Positions 8,523 to 18,042 of a DNA stretch of 64,000 nt are shown piece by piece. The stretch is from JACRLW01 sp046349595. GTDB taxonomy: Bacteria; Planctomycetota; UBA1135; UBA2386. Numbering within the stretch: the first letter of the stretch is position 1; every line of letters begins with the position of its first letter. Where the stretch lies: assembly GCA_046349595.1 (NCBI GenBank), contig JAXMCA010000002.1, forward strand, positions 1,116,001-1,180,000. Direction: 5' to 3'. The position numbers were made by a program, and so were the translations under genes. Under the pieces are notes generated by a model. It searched no databases. It was not told the origin of the DNA and was given only the letters and a program-made list of their open reading frames with translations.

Positions 8523-9332
8523 ATGATCTGGTCGCTCTCCGATCCCTTCGCTTCGCTCCCCCGCAGCGAGTTCGCTCCGGCCGGGCGACGTTCGCTCCGC
8601 GTCCACGGCGTCGACACGGAGCTGCTCTGGCTTCCGGAGCGCCGCCATCGCCGCGGACGGCCGATCGAGCAGCGGCCGGCGCTGGCGCCCGATTTCGGTG
8701 CGCGGATCGTCGAGACGGAGACGGTGTGGAGCGACGGCGAGGTCGCGCTCACTCCCAACCGTCATCCCTTCGCCGCGCGGCAGGTGATCGTGTGGAGGAG
8801 GGACTTCGTGCGCGAACCCGACGCCGCGCTGCTGACCGCCGGAACCGTCCTCACCGGAGCCGGTCACGGCACCTTGCTCGTCAACACCATCGGTGCGGCG
8901 GCATCCATCGTCCGCTCGCACGCGCACCTGGTCGGCGAGCGCCTCGGCTTCCTCGACGCGTTGCGCTTCGAGCCGGTGACCCCGACCGCCTTCGAGGTGC
9001 GGGCCGAGGTGTCGATCGAGCAGGCGGCCGAGCCCTTCCCGATCCTGCTGCTGCGCATCCGCGGTCCACGCGAGGCCCGCGTCGACACCGCGCTGGCTCT
9101 CGCACGCCATCGCACCAGCCCGGCCTTCAACCTGATCGACGACGGCACGTCGACCTGGTTCTGCCCCCGGCCGATCGAGGTGCCGGCGCCGTTCTTCCCC
9201 CAGGCCCTCGGCTCGGCGGAGCTGTGGGGTCGCTGGTGCTGGGACGACGAGGACGCCTTCCGCTCCGCGACCGCCGGCGACCTCGAAGCGGCGTTGGCGA
9301 TGGCCGGAGCGCCGCGGTCGGCGCGGATCTGA
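8523..9332 (+). CDS. HIT-superfamily-like protein (nucleotidyl transferase/phosphorylase-like)
   Basis: The 269-residue product resembles the HIT-like fold of GDP-hexose phosphorylases and the DUF4922 group. It has NRHPFAARQVIVW, where the substrate would be gripped, and later SIVRSHAHLVGERLGFL, with an HxH pair like the HIT active site. The exact reaction is uncertain; a nucleotide-sugar or dinucleotide phosphorylase or hydrolase is the best guess. Start ATG 8523 follows a divergent intergenic region shared with fmt. R2 copy 2 begins 15 nt after its stop. Confidence 0.5.
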   Translation: MIWSLSDPFASLPRSEFAPAGRRSLRVHGVDTELLWLPERRHRRGRPIEQRPALAPDFGARIVETETVWSDGEVALTPNRHPFAARQVIVWRRDFVREPDAALLTAGTVLTGAGHGTLLVNTIGAAASIVRSHAHLVGERLGFLDALRFEPVTPTAFEVRAEVSIEQAAEPFPILLLRIRGPREARVDTALALARHRTSPAFNLIDDGTSTWFCPRPIEVPAPFFPQALGSAELWGRWCWDDEDAFRSATAGDLEAALAMAGAPRSARI

Positions 9333-9346
9333 GTCCCATCGCGGCC

Positions 9347-9482
9347 AGGGCCGCAACCCGAGGGTTGCCGCGTCGTCGCTGCGCGTCGACCAGGAGGGCC
9401 CAGTCCGCTTTCTCTTGCTGGGGTCGCTCCGGCCTACGGACCCAAGGTCCGGAGAAGCGCCGCGCGGGCATGATGTGCCCGC
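9347..9482 (+). repeat. R2 repeat, copy 2
   Basis: The element opens with the hairpin GCAACCC-GA-GGGTTGC (9353-9368), then GCGTCG.CGCTGCGCG. It continues with the segment shared with copy 1 (CGACCAGGAGGGCCCAG to GGTCGCTCCGGCC) and ends in a second hairpin CGGGCA-TGATG-TGCCCG (9465-9481). Copy 3 shares the first hairpin, the CTGCGCG block and a terminal GGCATGATG hairpin. It lies between the HIT-like gene and the kinase, so it may carry terminator or promoter function. Confidence 0.65.
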
Positions 9483-9484
9483 CC

Positions 9485-12370
9485 ATGTCGACCACCTCGG
9501 GACCCGATCGACTCGCCGACGCATTGGACGCGTACCTCGCGCGACCCCGCGCGGGAGAGGCGCCCTCGCAGGAGTGGAACGCGCGACGTCGCGAACTCGC
9601 CGAGCTCCTCGACCCAATGCTGCAACGCGAGGACGGTCCCGCACCGCCGCGACGCGACACACGCGCCGACGAGGAGATCGCGAGCCAGGTCGGGCCGTAT
9701 CGGCTGCTGCGCGAGATCGGTCGCGGCGGCATGGGTGTCGTCTACGAAGCGGTGCACGAGGCGGACGGCTCCCCCGCCGCGGTGAAGCTGCTGCCTGCGT
9801 CACGGGCCGGCAGCGCACAGGCGGTCGAGCGCTTCCGACGCGAGGCCCGCGCCGTGGAGCGGCTCGATCACCCCGGCATCGTGCGCGTGCGCGAAGACGG
9901 TGTGGATGGACGCAGCAGGCCCGGCATGCACTGGCTCGCGATGGAGCTGGTGCGCGGTCGCTCGCTGCGCGACGCGTTCCAGGGCGTACGCGAGGCGTGC
10001 AGCGGCGATCCCGAAGCGGTGCCGCCCTCGGCGCGGCTGGGCCTTCGCGTCGAAGGCGCGTATTGGCGCGAGGTGGTCGAACTCGGCGCACAGCTGGCCG
10101 ACGCGCTCGCGCACGCTCACGCCCAGGGCGTGATCCATCGCGACGTCAAACCGCAGAACGTGCTGATCGACGAGAGCGGACGCGCACGACTCGTCGACTT
10201 CGGACTCGCCCGCGACGAGCTCGATGCAACACTGACGCGTAGCGGCGACTTCGCCGGCACGCCGCACTACACGAGCCCCGAGCAGATCGACGGACGCCGC
10301 GACGACATCGACGGACGCAGCGACCTGTTCGCACTGGGCGTCGTCCTCTTCGAGCTGCTGGCGATGCGCCGTCCCTTCCCGGGAGAGGACCAGGCCGCGG
10401 TTCTCGATGCGATCCGTCGCGACCCGACACCCTCGTTGCGCGAGTTCGTCCCCTCCGCTCCGCGCGCGCTCTCGATCGTGATCGCACGGCTCCTGGAGAA
10501 GCAGCCGTCGCAGCGTCCGGCCACCGCCGGGATCGTCGCGAGCGATCTGCGCGCGATCCTGGCCGGCACTCCGATCACGACGCGCAGGATCCCGGTGCGC
10601 GTGGCGTTGCTGCGCTTCCTGCGTCGCCACCCGGTGGCGACGCTGGCCACGGCGATCGCGCTCGCCGCCGCGATCGGCATCCCGTCCGCCGTCGCCTTCC
10701 ATCTCCACCGCACCCGCGAGGCCGTCGCCGCGGAACAGGTGCGCACCGAGCACAACTTCCAGAAGGCGCGCCAGGCGATCGAATCGCAGCTCCACGAGGT
10801 CGCGGCGATCGATCTCGACGATCTGCCCGGCATGCAGGCCCTGCGCCTGAAGCTGTACGAGTCGGCCTTCCATCTCTACCTCGAACTGCTCGCGGACCGT
10901 CCCGACGACGTGGCCACACAGCGACTCGCCGCACGCGCCGCAGCGGGTATCGCGTGGGCGAAGGCGTCGCTCGGTCAGATCGCCGCCGCACTCCCGGCCT
11001 TCGACGAGGCCATCGAGCGCGACGCGCGTTGGATCACGACGCGTGACCCCGGCTCCCACGCGCAGACGGCCTCGCTCTTCGCCGACCGCGCCCTCGTGCG
11101 TGAGCAACTCGGGGACGGACCCGGTGCACGCGCGGATCGCGTACGAGCCGAGGAGGAATGGTCCGCGGCCCTCGCGGATCGGGGCGTTCCCCCACGCCTT
11201 CGCATCGAGATCGGCACCGCGCGAGCCAGGGGGATCACCAGCGAGGCGGAGATCACGGCCACGACGGACCCACAGCGGGCTCTGCGCTGCGTCGAACGAT
11301 CGCGTCAGCTCCTCGCCGATCTCCCTGCCGACGAACAGCAGGTCGACCTGGTACGGGTACGGGTCGCGGCCGCCGAGGCCTCCGCCTTGTTCGTCACCGG
11401 TCGGATCGCCGACGCGTCCCGTGCCTTGTCGGCCGGAGAGGGCGTCATGGCCCATCTCCCCGCGCATGTCTCGCGACAGCAGCAGTCGGTGCGGTCGGCG
11501 GTGGTGAGCCTGCGTGCGGTGATCGATGCCGAGCTCGGCGCGAAGCCTGAGGATCTGGCGTTCGATCACGCCCATGCGCTGCTCGATGCACGCATCGAAG
11601 CCGATCCGGCGTCCTTCTCGCCGCGTCTCGCCAAGATGTGTCTTCGGCAACGCGAGGCGACCTACTGGTTCGGCCACGGGAATCGCACGAACGCCGACCG
11701 TCTGTCGACCCTCGCCCTCGACGAGGCGAAGGCGCTGATCGATTCGGAACCGACGCAGGTCGCGCCCCGCACCTACGCGCTGGGCGTCGTGGTGCTGCGA
11801 GCGGCGGTGCTCCAGCAGATGGCTCCGAACGAGTCGGCGGCGATCGAGAACCTGCTCGCCGAGGGGGAGGCGGCGCATCGCGCGATCGCCTCGATGACCA
11901 CGGAACCGACCCTCGCCGACGTGTCACTGGGCTCGTTGCTCGGCAATCACGCACGCTGGCTGATCGCCTTCGCGCCGCAGCGAGACCTCCCCCGCGGCCG
12001 CGAGCTGCTGCGCCGCGCCGAGCGGATCCAGCGCGGCGTCCTCGCCGGTCAACCGGGACTGGTGCCGGCCCAGAACGCGCTGTGGAACCACCTGCGCGTC
12101 CATTCCGCGGTGTCCTTCGCGATGTCCGATCGCGACGACGCGCTGGCAGCCGTCGCCGAGGGCGTCGCGATCGCGCGCAACGCCGACGATGTGATCGCCC
12201 TGGTCGACACCCTCCAGCGAGCCAGCGAGATCGATCGCGCCTTCGAGGTGCTGCGCGAATGTCTCGAGCGCGGGGTCGTGCTCCGCGAACGTCTCCGCAA
12301 GGAACCGCTGCTCACCACCCTGCGCAAGGACGCGCGCTTCAACGATCTGGTCGGAGCCGGTGGGAAGTGA
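9485..12370 (+). CDS. Transmembrane Ser/Thr protein kinase (PknB type) with C-terminal repeats
   Basis: The 961-residue Hanks-type kinase has GRGGMGVVYEA (P-loop, about 79) with the lysine strand AAVKLLP, HRDVKPQN (catalytic loop, about 218), DFGLARD (about 238) and GTPHYTSPEQ. All catalytic residues are intact. One transmembrane helix (about 387-409) separates it from a long helical C-terminal region, probably TPR-like. ATG 9485 is preferred over ATG 9470/9473, because that ATGATG lies in the terminal hairpin of R2 and recurs in copy 3 where it is not a start. Its stop overlaps the sigma gene as GTGA, so the two products probably form one signalling module. Confidence 0.9.
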   Translation: MSTTSGPDRLADALDAYLARPRAGEAPSQEWNARRRELAELLDPMLQREDGPAPPRRDTRADEEIASQVGPYRLLREIGRGGMGVVYEAVHEADGSPAAVKLLPASRAGSAQAVERFRREARAVERLDHPGIVRVREDGVDGRSRPGMHWLAMELVRGRSLRDAFQGVREACSGDPEAVPPSARLGLRVEGAYWREVVELGAQLADALAHAHAQGVIHRDVKPQNVLIDESGRARLVDFGLARDELDATLTRSGDFAGTPHYTSPEQIDGRRDDIDGRSDLFALGVVLFELLAMRRPFPGEDQAAVLDAIRRDPTPSLREFVPSAPRALSIVIARLLEKQPSQRPATAGIVASDLRAILAGTPITTRRIPVRVALLRFLRRHPVATLATAIALAAAIGIPSAVAFHLHRTREAVAAEQVRTEHNFQKARQAIESQLHEVAAIDLDDLPGMQALRLKLYESAFHLYLELLADRPDDVATQRLAARAAAGIAWAKASLGQIAAALPAFDEAIERDARWITTRDPGSHAQTASLFADRALVREQLGDGPGARADRVRAEEEWSAALADRGVPPRLRIEIGTARARGITSEAEITATTDPQRALRCVERSRQLLADLPADEQQVDLVRVRVAAAEASALFVTGRIADASRALSAGEGVMAHLPAHVSRQQQSVRSAVVSLRAVIDAELGAKPEDLAFDHAHALLDARIEADPASFSPRLAKMCLRQREATYWFGHGNRTNADRLSTLALDEAKALIDSEPTQVAPRTYALGVVVLRAAVLQQMAPNESAAIENLLAEGEAAHRAIASMTTEPTLADVSLGSLLGNHARWLIAFAPQRDLPRGRELLRRAERIQRGVLAGQPGLVPAQNALWNHLRVHSAVSFAMSDRDDALAAVAEGVAIARNADDVIALVDTLQRASEIDRAFEVLRECLERGVVLRERLRKEPLLTTLRKDARFNDLVGAGGK

Positions 12371-12945
12371 GCTCCCTTCTCGAGCTCGCGAAGGCCGGCG
12401 ACCGCACCGCCCTGGAGCAGCTGGTCCATGCGCACGCGGACTGGCTGCAGAGAGCCCTGCGACGACGACTCGACGCCTCGCTGCGCGAGGAGGTCGATTC
12501 GCGCGACCTGGTGCACGACGTCGTGGTCGAGCTGCTCGAGTCCGGAGCCGTGGCGACCTTGCGCGACGAGGAGCACCTCCGTGCCCTGCTCCAGAAGATC
12601 GCGAACGGCGACCTCGTCGATCGCCGTCGGCGTCGCGAGTCCCGCCGCATCGATCCCCGCGAACTCGCCGAGCGAGCTCCGCCGCCGACCCGTCCGAGCC
12701 AGCGAGCCCGACACACGGAGCGGCTCCAGCTCGTGCAGAGAGCGTTGGCGGTCATGGACACCGAAGACCGCGAGATCCTCCACGCACGGGTCTGGCACCA
12801 GCAGTCCTTCGCGGAGATCGCGAAAGCCCTCGGCTGCAGCGAGGACGCCGCCCGCATGCGCTGCAACCGTGCCCTGGCCCGCTTCGCCGACACCGCCGAG
12901 CGCCTGCTCGGCGGCGAGACGATCGACCTCGGCCTGTCGCGTTGA
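12367..12945 (+). CDS. ECF-type RNA polymerase sigma factor coupled to the kinase
   Basis: The 192-residue product has sigma-70 region 2 (DSRDLVHDVVVELL, ALLQKIANGDLVDRRRR) and region 4 (LAVMDTEDREILHARVWHQQSFAEIAKALGCSEDAARMRCNRALARF). It has no other domains. The GTG start overlaps the kinase stop by four bases, so translation is coupled. Sigma factors of this type paired with Ser/Thr kinases are frequent in Planctomycetota, usually with sigma upstream of the kinase; here the order is kinase first. Kinase-dependent control of sigma is inferred from the coupling. Confidence 0.85.
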   Translation: MSSLLELAKAGDRTALEQLVHAHADWLQRALRRRLDASLREEVDSRDLVHDVVVELLESGAVATLRDEEHLRALLQKIANGDLVDRRRRRESRRIDPRELAERAPPPTRPSQRARHTERLQLVQRALAVMDTEDREILHARVWHQQSFAEIAKALGCSEDAARMRCNRALARFADTAERLLGGETIDLGLSR

Positions 12946-12985
12946 TGAAGCACGTCGACCGGGAAGGGCCAGACCTCTTGTCGAC

Positions 12986-15250
12986 TCAGCGCACTTCCGT
13001 GACCACGGCGTTGCTGCTCGACAGGTTGACGCTGTCGAAGTGGATGCACTGCCAGTAGAAGTTGTCGTTGTGCAGCGTGCTCGGGATCGAGACGTTGAAC
13101 ACCCAGGTCCCGGTCGGCGGGATGACCGCGTGCGCGTATTCGACCAGGAGCGCGCTGGCGTCGAGGTTGAGCACGCAACCCGCGAAGGACAGCGGCAACT
13201 GCTGCGGAACCGTCGCGGCGCCGGTGGAGAGCATCAGCCAGGTCGTCGCATTCGGCGGTGCATTGCTGATGCGCAGGTAGCCGTAGGCCAATCCGGCATG
13301 CGGCAGCCACGGCGTGCCGGTGCTCTCGAAGCCGAGGACGCCGACACATCCCACGCCGTAGGGCCGCGCATCCGCACCCTGATAGAGGAAGTGCCGACCC
13401 TCGACGATCGAGAACCCTCCGTTCGCGCTGCTGATCGCGACGAAGCGGTTCGCCTCGGCGTCGTAGCAGGTCGCAGCGTGGAAGTCGTGGGCGCTGGCCG
13501 ACTCGACGCGCTGGGTGACGAGTTCCGCGATGCGGGCGTCGTAGCCGAGGCGCGCGAGCTTCTGCGCGACGCCGAGGTGCGACCAGGACAGCACCCAGTG
13601 CGAGAGCATCTCGTAGTCGAAGCTCAGCGTTCCCGCCTCGTTCCCGACCACGATCGAGCCGCTCGCTCCCGATTCGACGACGCGTGAGCTCGTCACGATC
13701 GTCGCCAGGGAACTCGCGGTGTACCAGTTGAAGCGCTGCGCACGGACGCTGTCACCGGCACCGTCACTCGGCTTCGTGCCGGAGTTCGCCGCGGTCGTGA
13801 ACGCGACCATGAACTGGCTCCCGGTTCCCGCGACCTTCGGACGCATCTTGTGGAGGCTCGGATCGGTGTCGGGGCCGAACACGTCGGTGCCGAGCAGACT
13901 GCCGTCGGAAGCGATGCGCTGACCGATGACGTCCCAGTCGTCGTTGCTGTTGTCGAAGTTGTACTCCTGCCAGACCACCATCCAGCCGTTGCCGAAGCGC
14001 GATTCCCGGCTCACGCAGGGCCACTCGGCGTCGAAGTTGGTGCCGGCCGAGGTGTGCAGATCGCTCGCGGTCCCGACGGTCATCGCGCTGGCGTCGACCA
14101 GCGCACCGTAGACCCGCGAGGACTCGCTGTTGGGGCCGAGCACCTTCGGATCGCGACGGAACACCAGATAACCCGTGGTCTGCCCGTCCGCGCAGCCGCC
14201 GAAGGCTGGAGTGCGCCGCGCGTGGATGCCCGCGGGGTCGTAGTCCACGTCGGTGCCGGGCTGCGTGTTGCCCGCGCCGCCCTGGTGGAAGTGCAGGCGG
14301 ATGAACGAGGTGTTGCCGGACTGCACGTCGAAGGCCACGACGTAGCGTCCCGCGCCGGCGACGTAGTCGAGCCCGACATGCTCGGTGTCACGGTCGTTCG
14401 CGAAGTCGGTGTAGACGGTCTGTGTCCCGCTGAACGAGTCCGAGGTGGTGCGCACGTAGAGGTCGTGATCATCGACGGCGAACCACCGCGTGAAGGCCAC
14501 GCACAGCTCGTTGTACTGACGCGCGCGCGCCACACCGATGGTCCGCACGTCGGTGATGAAGGACATGATCGTCGTGGTCGAGGTCAGCGGATCGATCGTG
14601 ATCGGCCACTGCGCATTCGCCACGAAGGACTGCGGGACCCGCAGGCGCAGCGAACCGGCGTCCCAGGCGGTCTCGATCGCGATGCGATCTCCCGCGGCGT
14701 CGAAGGCGAAGGCCTCGCCGTAGCGAAGCACCTCGCGGCCGGCCGGGTCGCGGAAGTCGAGCGCACCGTGGCGCCACTCCACCGCTTCGGCGCTCAGTTC
14801 GCTCGACACCTGCGCCTCGATCACGAGGTCGCCGCGACCGAGGGCCGACTTCACCACGAAGGACTGTTCCACACCGTCCGCGCGGACCTCGTAGACCTCG
14901 GAGAACGCGCCGTGTTCGCGGGCGAAGCGCGTGCCCGAGAAGGTCCCGCGGTCGGACGTCGCGGCTGCGAATCCGTCGCCCTGGCGCACGCCCTTCACCT
15001 GGAACGACCAGGGCATGTTGTGCGGAGCCTCGCGGCCCAGCATCGGGAAGAAGCGGAAGCCGCCGTCGAAGCGCGCCTTCCAGTCGGCGCCGCCGGCCCA
15101 CACGCCGTAGCTCGCGTCGGCGGCGTGCGTGTGCAGCGGGACGAAGAGGTCACCCGCGCCGATCACGGGGACAGCCGGCTCCTGGGCACCGGCGAGGGAG
15201 CAGAGGACGGACACCAGGACGGCCGTCGCGAGGGTATCGATCTGTTTCAT
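12986..15250 (-). CDS. Large secreted protein, hypothetical
   Basis: The 754-residue product has a signal peptide (MKQIDTLATAVLVSVLCSLAGA) and an N-terminal beta-rich domain. The middle region may be a propeller, and the C-terminal module of about 110 residues begins near GVGCVGVLGF and ends in NFYWQCIHFD. GAGGGAG lies 8-14 nt upstream of the ATG. It converges on the sigma gene. No catalytic motif is seen; a surface or structural role is likely, by analogy with other long signal-peptide proteins without enzymatic motifs. Confidence 0.7.
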   Translation of the reverse strand: MKQIDTLATAVLVSVLCSLAGAQEPAVPVIGAGDLFVPLHTHAADASYGVWAGGADWKARFDGGFRFFPMLGREAPHNMPWSFQVKGVRQGDGFAAATSDRGTFSGTRFAREHGAFSEVYEVRADGVEQSFVVKSALGRGDLVIEAQVSSELSAEAVEWRHGALDFRDPAGREVLRYGEAFAFDAAGDRIAIETAWDAGSLRLRVPQSFVANAQWPITIDPLTSTTTIMSFITDVRTIGVARARQYNELCVAFTRWFAVDDHDLYVRTTSDSFSGTQTVYTDFANDRDTEHVGLDYVAGAGRYVVAFDVQSGNTSFIRLHFHQGGAGNTQPGTDVDYDPAGIHARRTPAFGGCADGQTTGYLVFRRDPKVLGPNSESSRVYGALVDASAMTVGTASDLHTSAGTNFDAEWPCVSRESRFGNGWMVVWQEYNFDNSNDDWDVIGQRIASDGSLLGTDVFGPDTDPSLHKMRPKVAGTGSQFMVAFTTAANSGTKPSDGAGDSVRAQRFNWYTASSLATIVTSSRVVESGASGSIVVGNEAGTLSFDYEMLSHWVLSWSHLGVAQKLARLGYDARIAELVTQRVESASAHDFHAATCYDAEANRFVAISSANGGFSIVEGRHFLYQGADARPYGVGCVGVLGFESTGTPWLPHAGLAYGYLRISNAPPNATTWLMLSTGAATVPQQLPLSFAGCVLNLDASALLVEYAHAVIPPTGTWVFNVSIPSTLHNDNFYWQCIHFDSVNLSSSNAVVTEVR

Positions 15251-15343
15251 GGTGGGCGCTCCCTCGCAGGGCGCCCGCAGACCGAACGCGAATTCCCCGT
15301 GATCGGCCGGCGCCGGTCGCGAGCCGACCACGGGACGGGAGCT

Positions 15344-16075
15344 TCACCCGGACGCGCGCTGCACGTAGGACAGGATCTCGGCGTCGAGACCGGTGCGCTC
15401 GCGCGCGTGAGGTTCCTCCTGGATCACCCGACCGGCCGCGCGCGCGATCGCGGGATCTCCGCCCGTGAACATCGCGAGCAGCTCCTTCCAGCGGCGCGCC
15501 AGCGCCTGCACGCGCGGGTCCTTCGGGTCGGTTCCCTTCTGCATCTCGGAACGCACCGACGCGATCAGCTTCGGCCACTCGGCCTCGACCTCGCGCAGCT
15601 TCTCCGCGCCGAGCTGCTGCCCGCGCGCGTGCAGCTCGGCGAGCTGCTCCTTGGTGTAGTACTTCTCGAACATCGACATCGCCTCCAGGGTCTCGAGGAA
15701 CTCTCCGACGGAGGCCCCACCGTCCATGCGCACGCGGACGAGCAGCGACTCCAGTCGCTGACACAACCCGCCCGCGTGTGCGATCTGCTCGCGTAGACGA
15801 CCGATCTGCAGCTCGAGCACGCGCTCGGCCGAGAAGCCGTCCTGAGCCAGGCAGCCGCCGATCTCGTCGAGCGACATGCCGAGCGCGACCAGGGAGCGGA
15901 TGCGCAACAACCGCACCACATCGGCTTCGCCGTACAGACGGTGACCGGACGCACTGCGCCGCGAAGGCGCGAGCAGGCCGATCTCGTCGTAGTGGTGCAG
16001 GGTGCGCACCGACACGCCGGTGCGTCGGGCGAGTTCGCCGACCTTGAACGACTGGCTTCTCGGAGTGGGATCCAT
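15344..16075 (-). CDS. MerR-family regulator with TipAS domain
   Basis: The 243-residue product has an N-terminal MerR winged helix (FKVGELARRTGVSVRTLHHY, DEIGLL, RLYGEADVVRLLRI) and a dimerisation coiled coil. The C-terminal TipAS-like domain (about 130-235) includes MFEKYYTKEQLAEL and EWPKLIASVRSEMQKGTDP. TipAS domains bind small-molecule ligands and the MerR domain unwinds suboptimally spaced promoters. No drug transporter is adjacent, so the target is unknown. The secreted protein gene lies 93 nt downstream on the same strand. Confidence 0.88.
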   Translation of the reverse strand: MDPTPRSQSFKVGELARRTGVSVRTLHHYDEIGLLAPSRRSASGHRLYGEADVVRLLRIRSLVALGMSLDEIGGCLAQDGFSAERVLELQIGRLREQIAHAGGLCQRLESLLVRVRMDGGASVGEFLETLEAMSMFEKYYTKEQLAELHARGQQLGAEKLREVEAEWPKLIASVRSEMQKGTDPKDPRVQALARRWKELLAMFTGGDPAIARAAGRVIQEEPHARERTGLDAEILSYVQRASG

Positions 16076-16140
16076 CGGAACGGTGGCGATGCTCCGACCT
16101 CACGCCGCGTGAGGTGCAAGCGGTTGATCGTGGAATCCGC

Positions 16141-18042
16141 TCAGCGTCTCAGATCGACGGAGCCGGTGTAGACCTTGGGCTCGATCGCGCCGTCGACTTC
16201 GAAGCCCCCCGCGGTGTCGGCGCCCAGGTCGTGCACGCTGATCGTGAGAGCATGCTGGAGCGCGGGGAGCGGGATGCGCAGATGCGAACGTGCCGGGACG
16301 AGGTGGAGGTTCACCGACCGCAGCAGCGTGAACACCATCTCGGAGCTGCATGTGGTGAACACGCCTTCGTCGTCGATGGCGTCGCCGGGAACGGCGTCGG
16401 TCGTCATCGGCTTCATCGAGCGGATCGCGACATCGAGCGCGCGGTCGACCCCCGAGCCGTCGACGTCCCGCACCTCGACGTCGAAGATCGCCACCGGCTG
16501 GAGCTGCACGCGGAGGTGCGCCGCGGTCGTGCCACGGCGCGGCAGGCGATGCCGCTGGATCTGCACGGCGAACCAACCGTCCTCGCAGCACAGGAGTGCG
16601 TAGACCGGATCGTCGGTCGTCATCGGCACGAGCGTGCGAGCCACACCTCCCGCATCGCTGCGGTGCGGAGCCTGCAGCAGACGCGCCTGCTCGCCGCTGA
16701 ACAGCGTCACGCCCGCGACCGGACCGCCGTGCTTCGCGGAGAGGAACTCGAACTCGACCAGACGGAACTGGCGCGCCAGGTCGTACTCGTCGGGCTTGCC
16801 GTCCCCGCCGGCGGCATCGGGGAGCAATCCACCCTGTCCGAACTCGAGGAGTTGTCCCTCGCCGAGCGTGCTCGCCCACGCGGGCGGCAAGGCCGCAGCG
16901 GCATCTGCCGAGAGGAACAAGTGCCCGGACATGCGCCAGCGCGACGCCTCGCCCCGGTCGACATGGTGTGGCGACATCACGCCGTCGGCGTCGAGCCGGA
17001 TCGACAGATCGAAGTCCATGCCGATCGTGCCGCTGTCCCCGATGCGGCTCTGCGCGAGGCCGTGCCCCGCGAACATGCCGTCGCGGAGGGGAACTCCGTC
17101 GAACAGCAGGCGGAGGTCGCGCGCGTCTCCGTGCGGCAGGAGTCCGCACTCCGCGGAGACCCGGTCGTCATCGCGCGGAACCGCGTCGTCCTCGTCGAAG
17201 GGCAGGACACCGAGTTCGTGATCGGGGTGCAAGACCGTGAACCAATCGCCCTCGTCGGGCGCTCGCTGCGGTCGGTCGAAACCGTCGACGCGCAGACCGA
17301 GACAACCGAGGTCGAGGCGGACCGTGCCGTCGGCGCCGCTGAACGCCACCGGAACGATGCGCCCGAGGTTCACGCAGCCGACCGCAGCGCCCGACACCGG
17401 CTCGCCTTCTTCGCTGTCGATCACACGTCCGCGCCGCATGCCCGAGGACGCCGACTCGACCACGTGTTCGGCACCGTCGAGGTGCAGTCGTCCGCGGGCC
17501 AGCAGGTGTCCCGCGCCGTCGACGATCTCGATGTCCGCCTCGCCGCTGGGCAGCGCGGGGACGACCGTGTGGCCGTCCACGATCGCGAGCTCCTCGCACC
17601 ACGCCGCACCGGGAACGAGGACGCGCAGAACCCGCGCCTTCGAAGCCAGCTCGCCGAACGAGAGCCTGGTGGCGGCGATCGGATCGCGCAGGCCACGGAG
17701 TTCGATCACCGGACTCGCATCGACTTCGACCACTGTGCTGAACGTGGTCGGCCCCGTGTCGCGTGGCGACGCACTCGCCCAGGCGACGTAGCTGCGACCG
17801 CGCAGGATCTCGACGGCGAAGCGACCGCGCTCGTCGCTGGTGGCGACCACGGTGTCCACATCGAGCGGCCAGGTCTTCGGATCCGGGAGCGCGGAGCGGA
17901 ACTCGACGCGCGCGCCGTCCCAGGCCGAGCCATCCGCCCTGCGGACGAGGCCCAATCTTCGCTCCCGTTGCACCTGTGCCGGGAGCATCGCGATGCACAG
18001 GCCCGCGACCAGCACGGCGTGGGCGCGCGACACCGCGACCAC
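16141..18042 (-). CDS. Secreted protein with repeated Ig/carboxypeptidase-regulatory-like domains, hypothetical
   Basis: The 633-residue product has a probable signal peptide (VSRAHAVLVAGLCIAMLPAQ). The remainder is beta-rich, with several RGRF/ERGRFAVEILRGRSYV-like segments typical of CarboxypepD_reg/Big-like modules. The GTG start directly abuts the scpA stop (TAG followed by GTG), and a second GTG nine bases further is also possible. Co-orientation suggests co-transcription with scpA, but the functions look unrelated. No catalytic motif was found. Confidence 0.6.
   Translation of the reverse strand: MVAVSRAHAVLVAGLCIAMLPAQVQRERRLGLVRRADGSAWDGARVEFRSALPDPKTWPLDVDTVVATSDERGRFAVEILRGRSYVAWASASPRDTGPTTFSTVVEVDASPVIELRGLRDPIAATRLSFGELASKARVLRVLVPGAAWCEELAIVDGHTVVPALPSGEADIEIVDGAGHLLARGRLHLDGAEHVVESASSGMRRGRVIDSEEGEPVSGAAVGCVNLGRIVPVAFSGADGTVRLDLGCLGLRVDGFDRPQRAPDEGDWFTVLHPDHELGVLPFDEDDAVPRDDDRVSAECGLLPHGDARDLRLLFDGVPLRDGMFAGHGLAQSRIGDSGTIGMDFDLSIRLDADGVMSPHHVDRGEASRWRMSGHLFLSADAAAALPPAWASTLGEGQLLEFGQGGLLPDAAGGDGKPDEYDLARQFRLVEFEFLSAKHGGPVAGVTLFSGEQARLLQAPHRSDAGGVARTLVPMTTDDPVYALLCCEDGWFAVQIQRHRLPRRGTTAAHLRVQLQPVAIFDVEVRDVDGSGVDRALDVAIRSMKPMTTDAVPGDAIDDEGVFTTCSSEMVFTLLRSVNLHLVPARSHLRIPLPALQHALTISVHDLGADTAGGFEVDGAIEPKVYTGSVDLRR

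Noticed and set aside
9470..9475. ATGATG as the start of the Ser/Thr kinase
   Set aside because: The same CATGATG recurs at 55501-55507 in R2 copy 3, where it is not a start, so it belongs to the repeat's terminal hairpin; ATG 9485 is preferred.
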